Source: Xenoacremonium recifei (lineage: Eukaryota; Ascomycota; Sordariomycetes; Hypocreales; Nectriaceae). Taken from it: 64,000 nucleotides of DNA. The position numbers and the translations under genes were made by a program. Below are positions 1 to 11,237 of this stretch, piece by piece. The stretch is taken from positions 496,001 through 560,000 of the forward strand of contig WOFQ01000014.1 of the NCBI GenBank assembly GCA_012184525.1, written 5' to 3'. The notes under the pieces were generated by a model, which was not told the origin of the DNA, made no database searches, and was given only the letters and a program-made list of their open reading frames with translations. Position 1 is the stretch's first letter. Every line of letters begins with the position of its first letter.

Positions 1-50
1 TAAGAGAAGCTGTCACATTTTGCCATGATGGATGCTGACAACTTCCATAG

Positions 51-726
51 ATTTGGCTCAGGAGCTATTTCTCTCCTAAAAGAGCTGCTGAAGCTCGACT
101 GGAGAACGCGAATCAACGCTGTGGATGCCCTTCAACACTCGTATTTCAAGATGGCGCCTCTACCAGCCGAGCCACATGAAATCCCGGTCTTCGAAGAGAG
201 CCACGAGCTAGATCGCAGAAAATTCCACGATCGCAAAGCTGCGCTCCCCCCTGCTCCGAAGGGCGGCACTGTGGGTTTGGGACCCGATGCGAACGGGGCT
301 ACTGCTGGATTCAACAGCAGCGATGCGTACGGAAATGGAAGAAACGGTGTTAACGGCGGACGATATCGCAACGGGCCTGAAGAGCGCCGGCCTGCCTGGC
401 AACAACGGGATCGCGGCGGCCCTCCACGTGCGGCCCCTATAGACGATGCAGACTTTCGTGACAGAGGACCTCGGCCAAGGGGCCCGCCACGGGGAGCCGA
501 TGTCGACACATACATCCCCGCATACGGTCGAGACGATGGTGGACGTCGCCGAGATGACCGGCCGCCTCGGGACGACTGGCCTCGGGACGATAGAAGGCGA
601 CGGAATAGCCGAGAGGAACGTCGGTATGATCGGGGTGACCGCCGAACTAGAAGTCGCAGCAGGTCACCGCGCTTGGAGAGATCACGGGATCGAGACCGGG
701 TAGAGCGCGACATGTATCGACGATGA
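51..726 (+). CDS. BUR1: BUR1/CDK9-type cyclin-dependent kinase, 3' part (5' end outside window)
   Basis: This is the last exon of a kinase that phosphorylates the RNA polymerase II CTD and Spt5 to promote elongation (known for BUR1/CDK9). Bases 1-50 look like the end of an intron: the window opens at TAAGAG (the donor G would lie just before base 1), CTGAC is a likely branch site, and TTCCATAG precedes base 51. The exon begins inside an Arg codon, giving RFGSGAISLLKELLKLDW, the end of the kinase C-lobe, followed by LQHSYF, the usual last helix. The remaining ~190 residues are low-complexity, rich in Gly, Arg and Asp, and end in an RS-like tail (TRSRSRSPR). That long basic tail fits fungal BUR1 better than other CDKs. 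The catalytic core itself lies outside the window. Confidence 0.85.
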
Positions 727-916
727 GCAAAGGATGGATTTGGCGTTGGCACAGTGTATTGCATGAGGATCATCGGCATGGGAAACCACAGAGATATCAG
801 GCGTTCGACGGAACGAGCATTCGAGACACGGGTACAATAGGTATGCCTGAGCGGTATTAATTGGCTCAGCGATTTGCATGGTGTTTGCTTCATGTAGCAT
901 GATTCTATTTACAAAG

Positions 917-1557
917 TTAATACTCTGAGTCGTCCTCTTCGAGAATTGTCTGAGAGAGCAATCCGGATGCCGGCGCTCGTCGTGAGGAAGAGGACTCAAG
1001 CCATTGCCAGTCGAGGTCGGTAGTTGTTGAATCTGTCAGGAGACTATCTGAACGTCTATGCTTTGTTTTGCGAATCTCTGATTTGTCGGAGCCCTGGATG
1101 TCTAGGTAGGATGATATATAAGAGGATGAGACGCCGACAACAACACCCGAAATAATGCCAACTGCTGCAGCGGTACCAATCTGGAAAAGCTGTGAATTAG
1201 AAGAGAGAGACGGTTAGAGGTGTTGCAACGCTCACGAATGTGTACAGAGGCTAAGGAGCGTATTAGCTGATGTTCAGAATATGGGCTTGACTGAGGAGCT
1301 CTGACCTCGAGACTAGAGAAGAATGCAAACACTGCTTGAATCCACGAGAAAACGAAAGACGCCAGGTATATCACCGGAGCAAAAAGAGTGAGGAGAATAT
1401 TGGACAAAAAAGCGAGCGGTTTCACCAGGACCTTGAGAACAACAATAACAAAGCCCAACAGCCACGTTATGAGCACCAGTATGGCCCTGAAGAGGAGGGC
1501 TAAAAATGTGCCAATGTGGGCAAGGATGGACCACACGGTCGGATCCAATTCTGCCAT
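917..1557 (-). CDS. Small membrane protein of unknown function (2 exons)
   Basis: Spliced from exon 1306-1557 and exon 917-1189, with a 116-bp intron (1190-1305; donor GTCAGA, acceptor CACAG), giving 174 residues. Residues ~8-80 are almost entirely hydrophobic (IGTFLALLFRAILVLITWLL, then VIVVLKVLVKPLAFL, then APVIYLASFVFSW), so two or three membrane segments are likely. The second exon opens with a Gly/Val-rich hydrophobic stretch (GTAAAVGIISGVVVGV), then a soluble tail with a basic patch (KTKHRR) and an acidic end (EEDDSEY). It converges with the BUR1-like gene, whose stop is ~190 bp away. I do not recognise a family, though the coherent splice and the clean change from membrane to soluble composition support a real gene. 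The start is the first Met giving the hydrophobic N-terminus. Confidence 0.65.
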
Positions 1558-3031
1558 ATTCCCGTTCAATTCATGGAAATGGCAGATGATGGTGTAATGG
1601 ATATCGTGTTCGTGATGAGACACCGCTTTGGGCGGGATATTGGATGAAGTTGGTGGCTGGCCTCCTTCACATGCGTGACGTCGCGTTCTGAGTGTCACGT
1701 GTTGGCTGGGTGGTTTACAGCGCCAATCTGCAAGGCCTTACACAAGGAGTATTAAAAGAAAATAAAAAATGCCTGACCCAATCTCTTCTCCCTCAAGCCC
1801 CAGAAGGGTGACACGTATATGTTTAGTCATGGGAAGCTATGATAATTCTTGAGGAGTTCTTCCTTGGGAATCGAGGGGGTCACTAGTCGTAACAACGCCT
1901 TGATGTCGATGATGACACTTTGGTTGCCAGCTGCTGCATTCGGAGTCACCATAGAGAGACTTTGACGGCTTATTCTGGCACCTGTATCCGAGACTCTGGA
2001 AGAATAGGATGCTGAAATGTCGGTAGGATTATGTTGAGGCTCGAGGCTGTGGCCCAAGATTGGAGAGGAGATCGAGATCCTTGATATGGAAGCAACTGGC
2101 AAGAGATCTGGGTCTTAGGCCGGACCGCATCTACCAGGAAAGTACTGCACATCTCACAATGCTGCGATTTGCTTATCCCGAAAACCGTATCACCTCAATT
2201 TGCAGTGAGCGGCCTTGGGATACAGATGCCTCTCCTTCAATATTTTTATAATCATATGATAGGAAACGCTTGCTGGTTTCCATGCTCTTGGTGATGCTTC
2301 TGGGACAGCTAGGGTACGAATGGTCCTGAAGAAAACGGGGCCCAACTAAGCCGAAACGGGGTCTACCTGGCAATTAGACAGAACCAAAGAGAGACTGTTG
2401 CTTTCGAGGGTTTCAGTGTTAAAGTGAAGTACCACCCAGGTTGCTCATTAGCAGTTGCTTCAACCCCGTCCGAGCCCCATCGTGCCTCCGCAAGCAGAGC
2501 AGGGGCAGGCCACTTCAGCTTCCCTCACCCCGCGACAAGCTGCCTGATCTGATCGACCATCAAGATCTGCAGGTGACTCGACGATTTCGACGACAGACGA
2601 CGACATTCACGACGAGACGACCCCTGCAACGACTCACCGAATTGCGGTACGATAAGGCTTGGGGCAAACTCACTTTGATGGAAGCTGGCGCCAATTGAGA
2701 TGACATTGTCGTGACACTGCTGGCGTTGAAGTGCTGGTACGCCTGACGGGAGCCAGAGCCTGCTATCGGCCATCACCATCATCACCCGGAGAGAAGAAAG
2801 TTGAGGTGCCATTGCGACAAAGAAACACCGCGACTGTGCCTTATTACGACAGGCAGACCAACCGCTAGATTGCGATATTTGCGTCGACCTCACAGAGCTC
2901 TCTCTCTGTCCCACGGCCAGCCCTGATCCCGCTCCATCGCCCATAGCCTCGAGCTCCGCAGGGCCGTCATATCTGGCGACCCAACTCCAACCGCCGCACC
3001 AGCGAGCCTTTGCCCTCCTTCAACGCCCATC
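1558..3031. other. Intergenic, no convincing gene
   Basis: This is the divergent spacer between the small membrane protein gene and the AMPK beta gene. Open frames on the minus strand at 1827-2102 and 2173-2373 read like possible exons, but I could not join them with a donor, branch site and acceptor in one frame, so I leave them uncalled. The part from ~2440 is probably promoter and leader of the AMPK beta gene. Confidence 0.4.
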
Positions 3032-4659
3032 ATGGGTAACAACCCGTCCTCTTCTTCGAAGCCGGCGACTCCAACGTCGTCCGGGCCGGCATCCGGTTCC
3101 GCCTCTGCGTCGGGTTCCGGCCATGACTCGCCTCGCCAACATCGCAGAGACGTCAGGAACATCATCCCCGCCCACACCACCCACCGATCTGCCGCGCCCC
3201 CGGAGCCGTCCCTCGCTCAAGCCCAGGGCTCGACCACGGTGAATCGGCCCAAGAGCCTGCCGCCCACGGCCGTCTCCTCCCTCAGCGCCTCGCCGCACAG
3301 CACCGTCTCGACGCCGGCAAAGTCGTCCGAGCCCAAGACCGCGGCCGACGGCAAGGCCCCCGAGTCCAGACCGCCTCCGCCCCGCGACGAGCCCTCCAAG
3401 CCCGTCGATGTCCCCCTCGAGTCGGCCTCCCTGCGCTCTCACCACCAGGTCGATCCACCTCTCATCCCGAACAGCAGCATCACCGACATGTACCTGACCC
3501 GACCCCCGCGACTGCCCCTCCCCATCGAGGAGGAGGTCCACACTCCGGGATCGCCTATCCTCGCTCCGGAGCAGGACTCGACGCTCCCCGATGTCGAGCC
3601 CGTGGATTCGTCTGATGGCATGACACGTAAGAGTTCCGCCCTCAGTGCGACGACGGTCGACGAGGAGGACAGCGAGGAGTTGCGTGTCGATAAGACCAGA
3701 CCCACGGTACCAACGAAACTGGAGTGGCTGCGAGGCGGTGACAAGGTATATGTGACGGGAACCATCTTCCATTGGAATCGAAAGCAGCGGCTGCACCCGG
3801 TGTGAGTAAACAGTCTCCAGCCGTTCCTAGTCATACCCCATCAGAGACATCTCGTTCGATGATAGCTGCTTGTGCCTCTGTGGCTTCTTGTCGATGCCTC
3901 CAAGGTCTCAGATGAGTGTCACACCGCGGACCTCCTCGTTTTTAGACAGCAAAGCGATGCCTGAAAGATAAGATACTAATGTGTGAGAAATAGTGAGGCC
4001 CAACCTGGTTGCTTCGCTGCGACCATCCATATCCTTCCCGGTACTCACCATGTTCGTTTCTTGGTGGATGGCGTCATGCAGACCTCGCCAGATTTGCCAA
4101 CGACGGTCGATTTTGGCAACAACTTGGTCAACTATATCGAAGTCAATCCTGATGACGCCCAGCGAAAGATCCCAGCAGAGATTGCCGCCACTCCCCAAGC
4201 ACAAGCAGCTAAAGCACAGCCAGCTCCGGCCGAGGAAGCGAAAGAGCCTAAGGGGAAGCCCGTGTTGCCAGCCGAAAACTACCGCAGCAACCTCCCTGCG
4301 TACATGGTCGACTTTGACCAGCCCGAGGACTCGCCGATCTACCAGGAGGTCATTACGGCTCTCGAGAAGTTGTCCACCCCACCGTCATTGCCGGGTTTCC
4401 TCAGCAAGCCTATCCTGAACGCAGCGACCCTCATGAAGGACGATAACAGCGTGCTGAACATGCCAAACCACACCATCTTGAACCACCTTGCCACGAGCAG
4501 TATTAAGAACAACGTCTTGGCTGTCTCTGCAACAACAAGATACAGGAATAAGGTGAGCTTCATTGAAGTTGGTTCCTTAGATTGAAGGTTTGCTGACTAT
4601 GTGTACCCAAGTATGTGACTACTATTGTCTACAAGCCTACTGGGCCTGATGAGAGCTGA
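3032..4659 (+). CDS. SIP2: AMP-activated/SNF1 kinase beta subunit (3 exons)
   Basis: Exons 3032-3801, 3994-4552 and 4612-4659 give 458 residues; donors are GTGAGT and GTGAGC, acceptors AATAG and CCAAG. This is the scaffold of the SNF1/AMPK complex, which links the catalytic alpha and regulatory gamma subunits and sets location in glucose signalling (family knowledge). The first ~220 residues are disordered, rich in Ser, Pro and Ala. MGNNPSSSSK presents Gly2 for N-myristoylation, as in other beta subunits. A CBM48 glycogen-binding domain follows at ~230-305 (KVYVTGTIFHW, then LPGTHHVRFLVDG and NLVNYIEV). The C-terminal ASC domain starts near 352 (NYRSNLPAYMVDF) and ends in YVTTIVYKP, the strand that contacts the other subunits. 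The third exon codes for only 15 residues but is required for this ending. It converges with KAE1. Confidence 0.93.
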
Positions 4660-4914
4660 GGATCCTACTATACTTGCAAATCCTCATAGAAGACGTTTTA
4701 GCGTCAACTGAACCTGGGAGTGAATCTGGCGGAATCATTATTAGTGCAAAATGGTATCTCACGGAGATAAAGGGGTAATGAAGACAGTGTGCTTCTTTGA
4801 TGGCCAAGATGGCTTAATGGAGCACCAGGGCTTAATAGAGCCAGCTTCCAACAGTGACTACACGCGGATACGGAAGGATTACGAGGAATCTGAGCTACAC
4901 GGATCGTTGGGGCC

Positions 4915-5949
4915 TTAGTCTCTCCATTTAATAAAGACCTCGTCGGTCCTAAACCTTTGAGTGCATACGCTGTCTTCAAGTGAGGTCCGGAAGCCCGTCT
5001 TGTACGCCATCAGCCCGGCCTGTGCGATCATGATGCCGTTGTCAATGCAGAATCGCTCATCAGTAGCATACACGCTGCCCCCGCGCTCTCGAGCCATCTC
5101 ACCCATCATCTGCTGTAGCCGCTCGTTGCAGCCGACGCCGCCCACTATCAACACTTGATTGCTCCCTACATGGGCCATGGCACGCTCGGTGATCTCGACT
5201 AGCATGGCGTACACCGTTTCCTGCAATGAGAAGCACAAGTCGGCGGGGGTGAAGTCGGCGCCAGCACGCATTTGGGCCGCCAGCCCGTCAGCTGAGGCTA
5301 AGATGCCGGAGAAGGAACAGTCCATGCCCTTGACGGCGTAGGGTAGGTCTAGAAGCTTGGTGCCTTTCTTTGCGAGCTGTTCGATGTTGTATCCCGGTGC
5401 TGGGTCGTTGCTGATGCCCAGCGTGCGTGCGAACCGGTCGAGACAGTTGCCCACCGCGATGTCCAGCGTCTCGCCAAAGATGCGGTACCGCTGCTCCGCA
5501 TAGGCAATCACCTGAGAGTTACCACCGCTGACATACAGCACAACGGGATTATCAGCGCCAGTAATATGGCGGCCCATTTCGATATGCCCGACGCAGTGGT
5601 TCACGCCAACCAGGGGCTTATTCCACAACAGAGCCAACGTCCGCGCACCGACAGCCACGCTGGTCAGCGGCGCGCCCATGCCAGGGCCTTGAGTAAAACA
5701 TACGCAGTCGATGTCGGCGGGGGTGATGCGCGCGGTGTCGAGGGCGGCGCGGGCGAGGCGCACGAAGTGGCTGCGGTGGTGGGCGGCGGTGTCTTTGGGG
5801 AGGAAGCCGGTGCCGGGGGGGGAGACGAAGGTGTGGCGCAGGTTGGCGAGGATGGTGACGGAGGTGGGCGTGTGGAGGATGATGCCGATGCCGAGTTTGT
5901 TGGCGGAGCCTTCGCACCCGAGGGCGATGTAGGATTTGGAAGGGTCCAT
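4915..5949 (-). CDS. KAE1: KEOPS complex subunit Kae1 (tRNA t6A synthesis)
   Basis: Intronless, 344 residues, the usual length of eukaryotic Kae1/OSGEP. It transfers the threonylcarbamoyl group to A37 of ANN-decoding tRNAs within KEOPS; the complex also affects telomeres and transcription in yeast (family knowledge). Visible ASKHA features: N-terminal ALGCEGSANK nucleotide loop, FTQGPGMG near residue 85, metal-ligand histidines H118 and H122 in NHCVGHIEMGR, YVSGGNSQ near 139, and a late DNGIMIAQAG. No mitochondrial presequence is present, which separates it from the Qri7 paralog. A run of 13 C residues on the coding strand (5988-6000) lies ~40 bp upstream of the start and probably falls in the leader. 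Confidence 0.97.
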   Translation of the reverse strand: MDPSKSYIALGCEGSANKLGIGIILHTPTSVTILANLRHTFVSPPGTGFLPKDTAAHHRSHFVRLARAALDTARITPADIDCVCFTQGPGMGAPLTSVAVGARTLALLWNKPLVGVNHCVGHIEMGRHITGADNPVVLYVSGGNSQVIAYAEQRYRIFGETLDIAVGNCLDRFARTLGISNDPAPGYNIEQLAKKGTKLLDLPYAVKGMDCSFSGILASADGLAAQMRAGADFTPADLCFSLQETVYAMLVEITERAMAHVGSNQVLIVGGVGCNERLQQMMGEMARERGGSVYATDERFCIDNGIMIAQAGLMAYKTGFRTSLEDSVCTQRFRTDEVFIKWRD

Positions 5950-5987
5950 GGTGGTGGTGGTGATGTCGAGGTTGGTGGTGAGGAGGA

Positions 5988-6000
5988 GGGGGGGGGGGGG
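5988..6000. repeat. Homopolymer G13 (C13 on the KAE1 strand)
   Basis: Thirteen uninterrupted G follow GGAGGAG on the plus strand. The run sits 39 bp upstream of the KAE1 start codon, so it is likely in the promoter or leader. It is a candidate for length variation and for sequencing error. Confidence 0.9.
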
Positions 6001-6480
6001 TGAGGGTGAGCCTTCGTGAGGCGCGAGGCCTAGTCTGACGAAACGGATCTAGCAGCAGGTCCCGCACGAGATTCGAATTGTGAATCAAAAACTCAAAGGT
6101 TTCGTTTTGGGTATTCAAAGAGGTCAATATACGAACAAAGCTGAACGGTCATAAAGTCGTTATGCAGTGAGGGGCGATAAGATAGAGGGGCACCTCAGTC
6201 TCCAGAAACTTTCGACCTTGCCCAGCTTACCTAACATAAGTGGGAACCTCAGGCCTGGAAGTTTTCTTTTTCCAGGGACCCTGCGCTACAGCACAGCAGA
6301 AAAGCCCCCCACCCTGCTAGCTCCTCGGGAAGCGCTCGTTGGTGGCTCACACAACTGGAAGATTTGCCCGGCAGTAAATCCAAATCCACGCCGCCCGGTT
6401 CGCCGGCCACTCTTTTCCCGCTTCCCGCTCTGCGTTCCCGCTTCTGCGCAACCAGCCCTGTCGGCGGGTGGTCACTCACT

Positions 6481-6503
6481 CCTCCTCCTCCTCCTCCTCC
6501 TCC
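6481..6503. repeat. (CCT)n trinucleotide repeat
   Basis: About 7.7 perfect copies of CCT lie in the intergenic region between KAE1 and EPL1. Confidence 0.95.
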
Positions 6504-7246
6504 GACAAACCGCGCTGCTATTTTTTCTTTTACTCTGCTTTCCGTTCAACTGTGCCGTTTACAGTTTGCGCTCTGATTTGTGATTGTTCGGTGAGAAAAC
6601 GGCTTTCCTTACTGTCAGATCTGTCTGTGCTCCGTCCTCGGGCTAATATGACATAAGGCGTTCCTCTGATCACCTGCCTGCCTTAGAGCTCGTCACTCCA
6701 ACCTTATCCCCTTTACCTCCCACACAAACTCAACATTCGCTCGCAAACACCGCTATTGTGGCATTCGGGAGATCTTGAGCTAGTTGCTCTTGTTTCCGTT
6801 GCACACGCTCGTTGCTTCTATCGCCAGCACATATCTGCATCAACCGCCATCCGAGACCGAGCCTCGTCAACAACTGCGCAAGCCTCACCAGCCACTTCGG
6901 CCACGGATCTTTTGCCGACCACTTCACCAGCGAGATGGAGACGTTCAAACGACTTTAGTCAAAGCTAGACTATTGCTGTTTTTTGTTTCTTTATTTCTTT
7001 CGACTTGGTGGCTTCCGACACTTCTAAGCCCCGAATGCACCTTGCACCAAACTCCTCGCAAATGCCCCGGCCCCCCGAGACGAGTACTGTACACCCGGTT
7101 CATCAAACAAGCCTTCCCGCGCCGAATCCTTCCCAACCACGATCCGCTATCAACAATGGGTATAAACACGTCAAGCAAAAGTATCATACAAAAGGGTCAT
7201 CCGAGCCGATGAAGAGGGGAAATGGTGCACAAGAGTCAAGCATGCT

Positions 7247-9221
7247 TTACTTGGCCTGCCCTTGAGCCTGCGCTTGCGCTTGCGCCTGTGCCTGTGCCTG
7301 TGCCTGTGCTTGTGCTTGGGCCTGGGCATGAGCCTGGGCTTTGGCTTGAGCTTGAGCAGCAGCGTAGGCATGCGCTTGTGCGTGAGCCTGGGCTTGAGCC
7401 GCGGCCGCTGCTGGTGGTAAGCGGCTGCCCGTTGGCACTGCCCCATTAACAGCGTCTGGTGGCAGAGATGGTCGTTGCCGGAACATATACGGGTTCAGCG
7501 GGATAGTAGCCCGGAACTTGAGGGCCCGTGTATCGAACGGATCAACTTCATACTCTGGCATCTCGTCGTCATCGCTGTCCGAGTCGTACTTCCACTGGTC
7601 GGAACCACTCTCTCGAGGCGGCGTCGTCATGCCTCTGCGGTCTATCCACAGACGGTTGAGACGGCCGATGCGACGACGAAAGGCTGGCTGGTGGGAAGGC
7701 TTGGACTCGTCGGCTCTTCCAGCCATAAACTGGAAGACGGGAGATCGCGGTCTGTCCACCTGCATTGGTTCAGGCCCATCCTCATCAACATCCATTTCAG
7801 ATGACGTTGACGCTGGAGGCGTCATCAAATATTGGGTTTTGGCAGGCCGGAACTTGAGCTCCATGCCCTGTTCCCGGACTGGCGAGAGAGGATCTCGAGT
7901 GAGATCAATATGGCCTTGGTTCCACTTCCGATGATTCTGCACCTTCATCTCTATGTCCATGCGCAGCTCATTTTCCTTCTCGGCCAGCTTGTCTGCCAGC
8001 AATACCAGGTCCGCATCCAGCGACCTGCCATCCGTACGAACAGGGACGCGGAGGTGGGCACCTGGGGGCCTCTGGACCACAGGCGCTTCCACGGGTTTAC
8101 GTTTCTGGGGCTGGATTTAAGTTAGTACCAAGTGGGAAAGCTTTGGAAATGGGAATTTGCATACCTTCTGGTTGACCAAATCCTCATCTTCACCTTTGAT
8201 ACCGAGTTTAAGCTTCATCTCCTTAAGTCGTGCTCGTTCCTCAAAGATGGCTCTATCCATCATGAGGATTTCTCGTTTGAGCATTTCTCTTTCAGAAGAA
8301 AGATAAACAAGTTGCCGACCGTCCTCGAGCTCGCGCCGGAGTTTCTTCAGGGTCTCCGCGATCTTATTGTCACGAGCCCGAGTCTTTCGAGTCTGGCGTG
8401 CTTCACGTCTCCTGAAGCAGACAAATGGGTCGGTGTCATCCGTTTCTTGGTGAGTCTCGAATTTGAGCGAGGGATGTAAGGGCTTATTCCCTGCATCTTG
8501 TCGTCTCGATTTCCAGTACTCATAAACTGCCTTCGCATGTTGGAGAACGGACGGCGAACCAAGATGATTCAGGGAAGGCACCATCATATCATAGGCGACA
8601 ACAGTATTGTCGACTGATGCGAATGGTGTTTGCTCTGCAGCGGTGTCTTCAAAGACCTCCATTGTTCGTTCAAAGTCATCCTCTGAAAGAGGACCGGCCG
8701 AGGGGCCTTTGGCATTGTACTCTTTGAGGAACTCATCGTCCTCTGTAGTCATATCATAGAGGCAGGTGATGCATTCTTCCACGGTTTGTGAAAACCGTAT
8801 GTAAGAGGAAGGTTTGTGAAATACGCCGGGGTAGAGCCCATCATAGTTGATGTCACTCTCGCAAGGCGGCGGAACAGGGATTTCTTGGTCATTACTAGTG
8901 CCCGCCTCTTTGAGAATTGTTTGAAGATGGTATTCCTGCGATTTCCAGAGTCAGCATATGTTTTGGGCGACGGAATTGACTGGATATCAGAAATGATTGC
9001 TGATATCTGCCAAGCCATATCACGTGGTAGGGCACGTGATATCTGGGTGTTTTTAGAGAGGGAAAAGAACTCACATTTTCCTCAGCTTGCTCGACACCGG
9101 TCGCGATTTGAGTCTCGGTAGTGAGTGCCTCATACTCGGAAGGGTCGATTTGATCCTCTCTGAGCACTGGAAGCGTCGTCTTGGGACTCAACTTCTTGAC
9201 TCGAACCTTACGTGATGACAT
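7247..9221 (-). CDS. EPL1: Enhancer of polycomb-like protein 1, NuA4 scaffold (3 exons)
   Basis: Exons 9075-9221, 8165-8935 and 7247-8110 give 593 residues. Introns are 8936-9074 (GTGAGT...CGCAG) and 8111-8164 (GTATGC...ATCCAG with an ACTAAC branch site). EPL1 holds the Esa1 catalytic module in the NuA4 histone H4/H2A acetyltransferase complex (family knowledge). The N-terminus (SRKVRVKKLSPKTTLPVLRE) is the conserved EPcA start, and the joined exons restore GVEQAEENEYHLQTIL across the first splice. A highly charged region with KLRRELEDGRQ follows, then an acidic stretch (SDSDDDEMPEYEVDPFD). From about residue 540 to the end the protein is almost only Ala-Gln repeats. The gene is divergent from CNB1 across ~1 kb. 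Confidence 0.95.
7250..7412. repeat. Ala-Gln coding minisatellite at the EPL1 3' end
   Basis: Imperfect 6-bp units (plus strand GCCTGT, GCTTGA, GCCTGG and similar) encode alternating Ala-Gln with scattered His, Lys and Tyr. The run ends in GQAK just before the stop codon. Synonymous differences between units suggest an old array rather than a fresh expansion. Confidence 0.85.
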
Positions 9222-10214
9222 GGTGGCCAGATGGGGGAGGTGGGCGGCAAGACGGCGGAAATGCCGCGAAAAAAAGCGATCAAGTCATAAAACAAACCAT
9301 GCAGGATCGAAATCCGGTATTTTTGTGATGAAAAAGGCGGTGTTGTGGCTGCTTCGCGATGGCAGAGATGTCGCGCTTGATGGGGTGACGTTGGATTGTT
9401 TTGCCGCGCGAAGATTTTTCGCTGGCGTTGGCCAGGAAAATGGAGTGTTTGATGACGGTCTGGCATGAATGAAGTCACTCGCCGCCAAAAGTTAGCGGGA
9501 GAGCTACATGGCGGAGCTCGGACCATTCCTCCTTTTTCCAGGCTCTCAGCGCACGCCAGGCCCCAACCAGTCACTGTGATGGCGACCGCGACCCCGCCAG
9601 CGATAACGGTGCCGGATAAGGTTAGTGTATACTGCCAGAACCAACTGCTTGCGTGCTTGCGTCTTTGCTACTTGCCGTCTATAATGGTGTCCTCCGTCAT
9701 AACCACCGTTTTCAATTTCCGTTTCACACCGCTCGTCGTGATTGACTCGCCTACCCGCATAACACAGCCACAATGGAATCGAGTGCCGTTAATCATTTGC
9801 TGAAGCAAGCAAACGCGCTCCATTAGATGCAGAATTGACAGTGTATCTCCTCCGCCTTGCCTTGTATAATCCAAACTGTTTTTCGACTTTCATTCAAAGT
9901 GCAATTCTCGACAGGCTGCCTCTGCCTGACGCCACATCCAATAGCATGGACGGTATTGGGCTTGAGTGGCAGCATGGCCCGTGCACGTGAACTCCTGCCA
10001 CTTCCACCCCCTCCACCTTCCTCCACCACTTCTCAGGCGGCAAGCTGATATTACATCGCATCCGCCCCTCTCCTCAGCCTGACCTAAACCAGACTGTATC
10101 AACATCGCCAACTTCACCTCAAGCTACCTCTTGCGTCCGAAAACCCCGCATAAGCCTCCGCACACTCTCGAGCATTCGGTCAACCCTACAGACAACCTTT
10201 CCTTACCGCTCAAG
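9222..10214. other. Divergent promoter region, EPL1 / CNB1
   Basis: No gene supported. It is about 1 kb with GC-rich DNA on the EPL1 side and a CT-rich stretch ahead of the CNB1 start, typical of a fungal leader. Confidence 0.5.
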
Positions 10215-10995
10215 ATGGGTAACACCACGAGCGCGGTCCTCGATAATATCGTTCAAGGGTCAAACTGTAGGCACTCTTCGCAGGCTTCTCTTTGGTCTGA
10301 GCTAACTCGCTATAAGTCAACAGAGATGAAGTCGATCGAATCCGAAAGCGTTTCATGAAGCTGGACAAGGTGATTCGAGCCACCAGGAACTCCTACGCAT
10401 ACACGAGGAGCTGCGTCCAATAGAGCCCCTTGCTGACCGCCCTGTAGGACAACTCCGGCACGATCGAGCGCGACGAATTTCTGAGCCTCCCCCAGATCTC
10501 GTCTAACCCTCTCGCGACACGGTATGAGTGGGACTCTGAACTCTGTCCTGAGACGAACAGAGGAGCTAACGCAGAAAACCAGGATGATCGCTATTTTCGA
10601 TGAGGACGGTGGCGGCGATGTCGACTTCCAGGAGTTCGTGAGTGGCCTGAGTGCTTTCAGCAGCAAGGGGAACAAGGAACAGAAGCTGCAGTTTGCGTTC
10701 AAGGTCTACGATATCGACCGGGACGGATACATCAGCAACGGCGAGCTCTTCATTGTATTGAAGATGATGGTTGGAAGTAACCTTAAGGATCAGCAACTCC
10801 AGCAAATTGTCGACAAGACTATCATGGAAGCGGACCTGGACAAGGACGGCAAGATTAGCTTTGAGGAGTTCACGAAAATGGTGGAGAATACGGATGTCAG
10901 CATGAGCATGACTCTAGGTAGGTCTTGGAGCTGGGTTGTGCTTGAAGCTGATTCTCCAAGCTTGATGCTAACTTTTGGATACAGATCAATTTTAA
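10215..10995 (+). CDS. CNB1: Calcineurin regulatory subunit B (5 exons)
   Basis: Exons 10215-10266, 10317-10369, 10448-10521, 10583-10917 and 10985-10995 give 174 residues, the standard length for fungal CNB1. It binds Ca2+ and activates the calcineurin phosphatase A subunit in calcium, stress and growth signalling (family knowledge). MGNTTSAVLD carries the N-myristoylation Gly2. Four EF-hand loops start near D34 (DKDNSGTIERDE), D66 (DEDGGGDVDFQE), D103 (DIDRDGYISNGE) and D144 (DLDKDGKISFEE), all with the expected acidic ligands. The last exon supplies only the final residues DQF. The short first exons were found by splice signals; each junction restores family sequence. Confidence 0.95.
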
Positions 10996-11237
10996 GCACA
11001 GCGATGATTGCGCATTTGTTATTGGAGCGTCGGCTTGCGATATGGCCACGACCTCTAGCGAATTTAGCATTATGATAATGAATTCTTGGGTTTTCGGTAT
11101 ATGAACATAACTATAGTTCCAGCTCTAATGTCAGCGAACTTCACAACTCACTAGTCACGACGTGACGGCAATGACCCCTCATGTTTCGAACATTTGTGCA
11201 CCATTTTTATACATCTATTCAACCTGGCAATTATTCC

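Larger units (their letters stand above)
5950..7246. other. Intergenic: KAE1 promoter side and EPL1 3' side
   Basis: No gene supported. The stretch holds the C/G tract, a perfect CCT triplet run (6481-6503) and CT-rich DNA from ~6660 on that resembles a fungal leader on the plus strand. A plus-strand start at 7156 opens only an 18-codon frame, too short to call. Confidence 0.45.

Noticed and set aside
132..893. 253-residue frame antisense to the BUR1 tail
   Set aside because: Ser/Arg-rich mirror of the RS-like coding sequence.
1827..2373. Possible two-exon minus-strand gene
   Set aside because: No donor-acceptor pair joins the frames in phase, and no family sequence is seen.
3020..3796. 258-residue frame antisense to AMPK beta exon 1
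   Set aside because: Arg/Gly-rich shadow of a Pro/Ser/Ala-rich coding exon.
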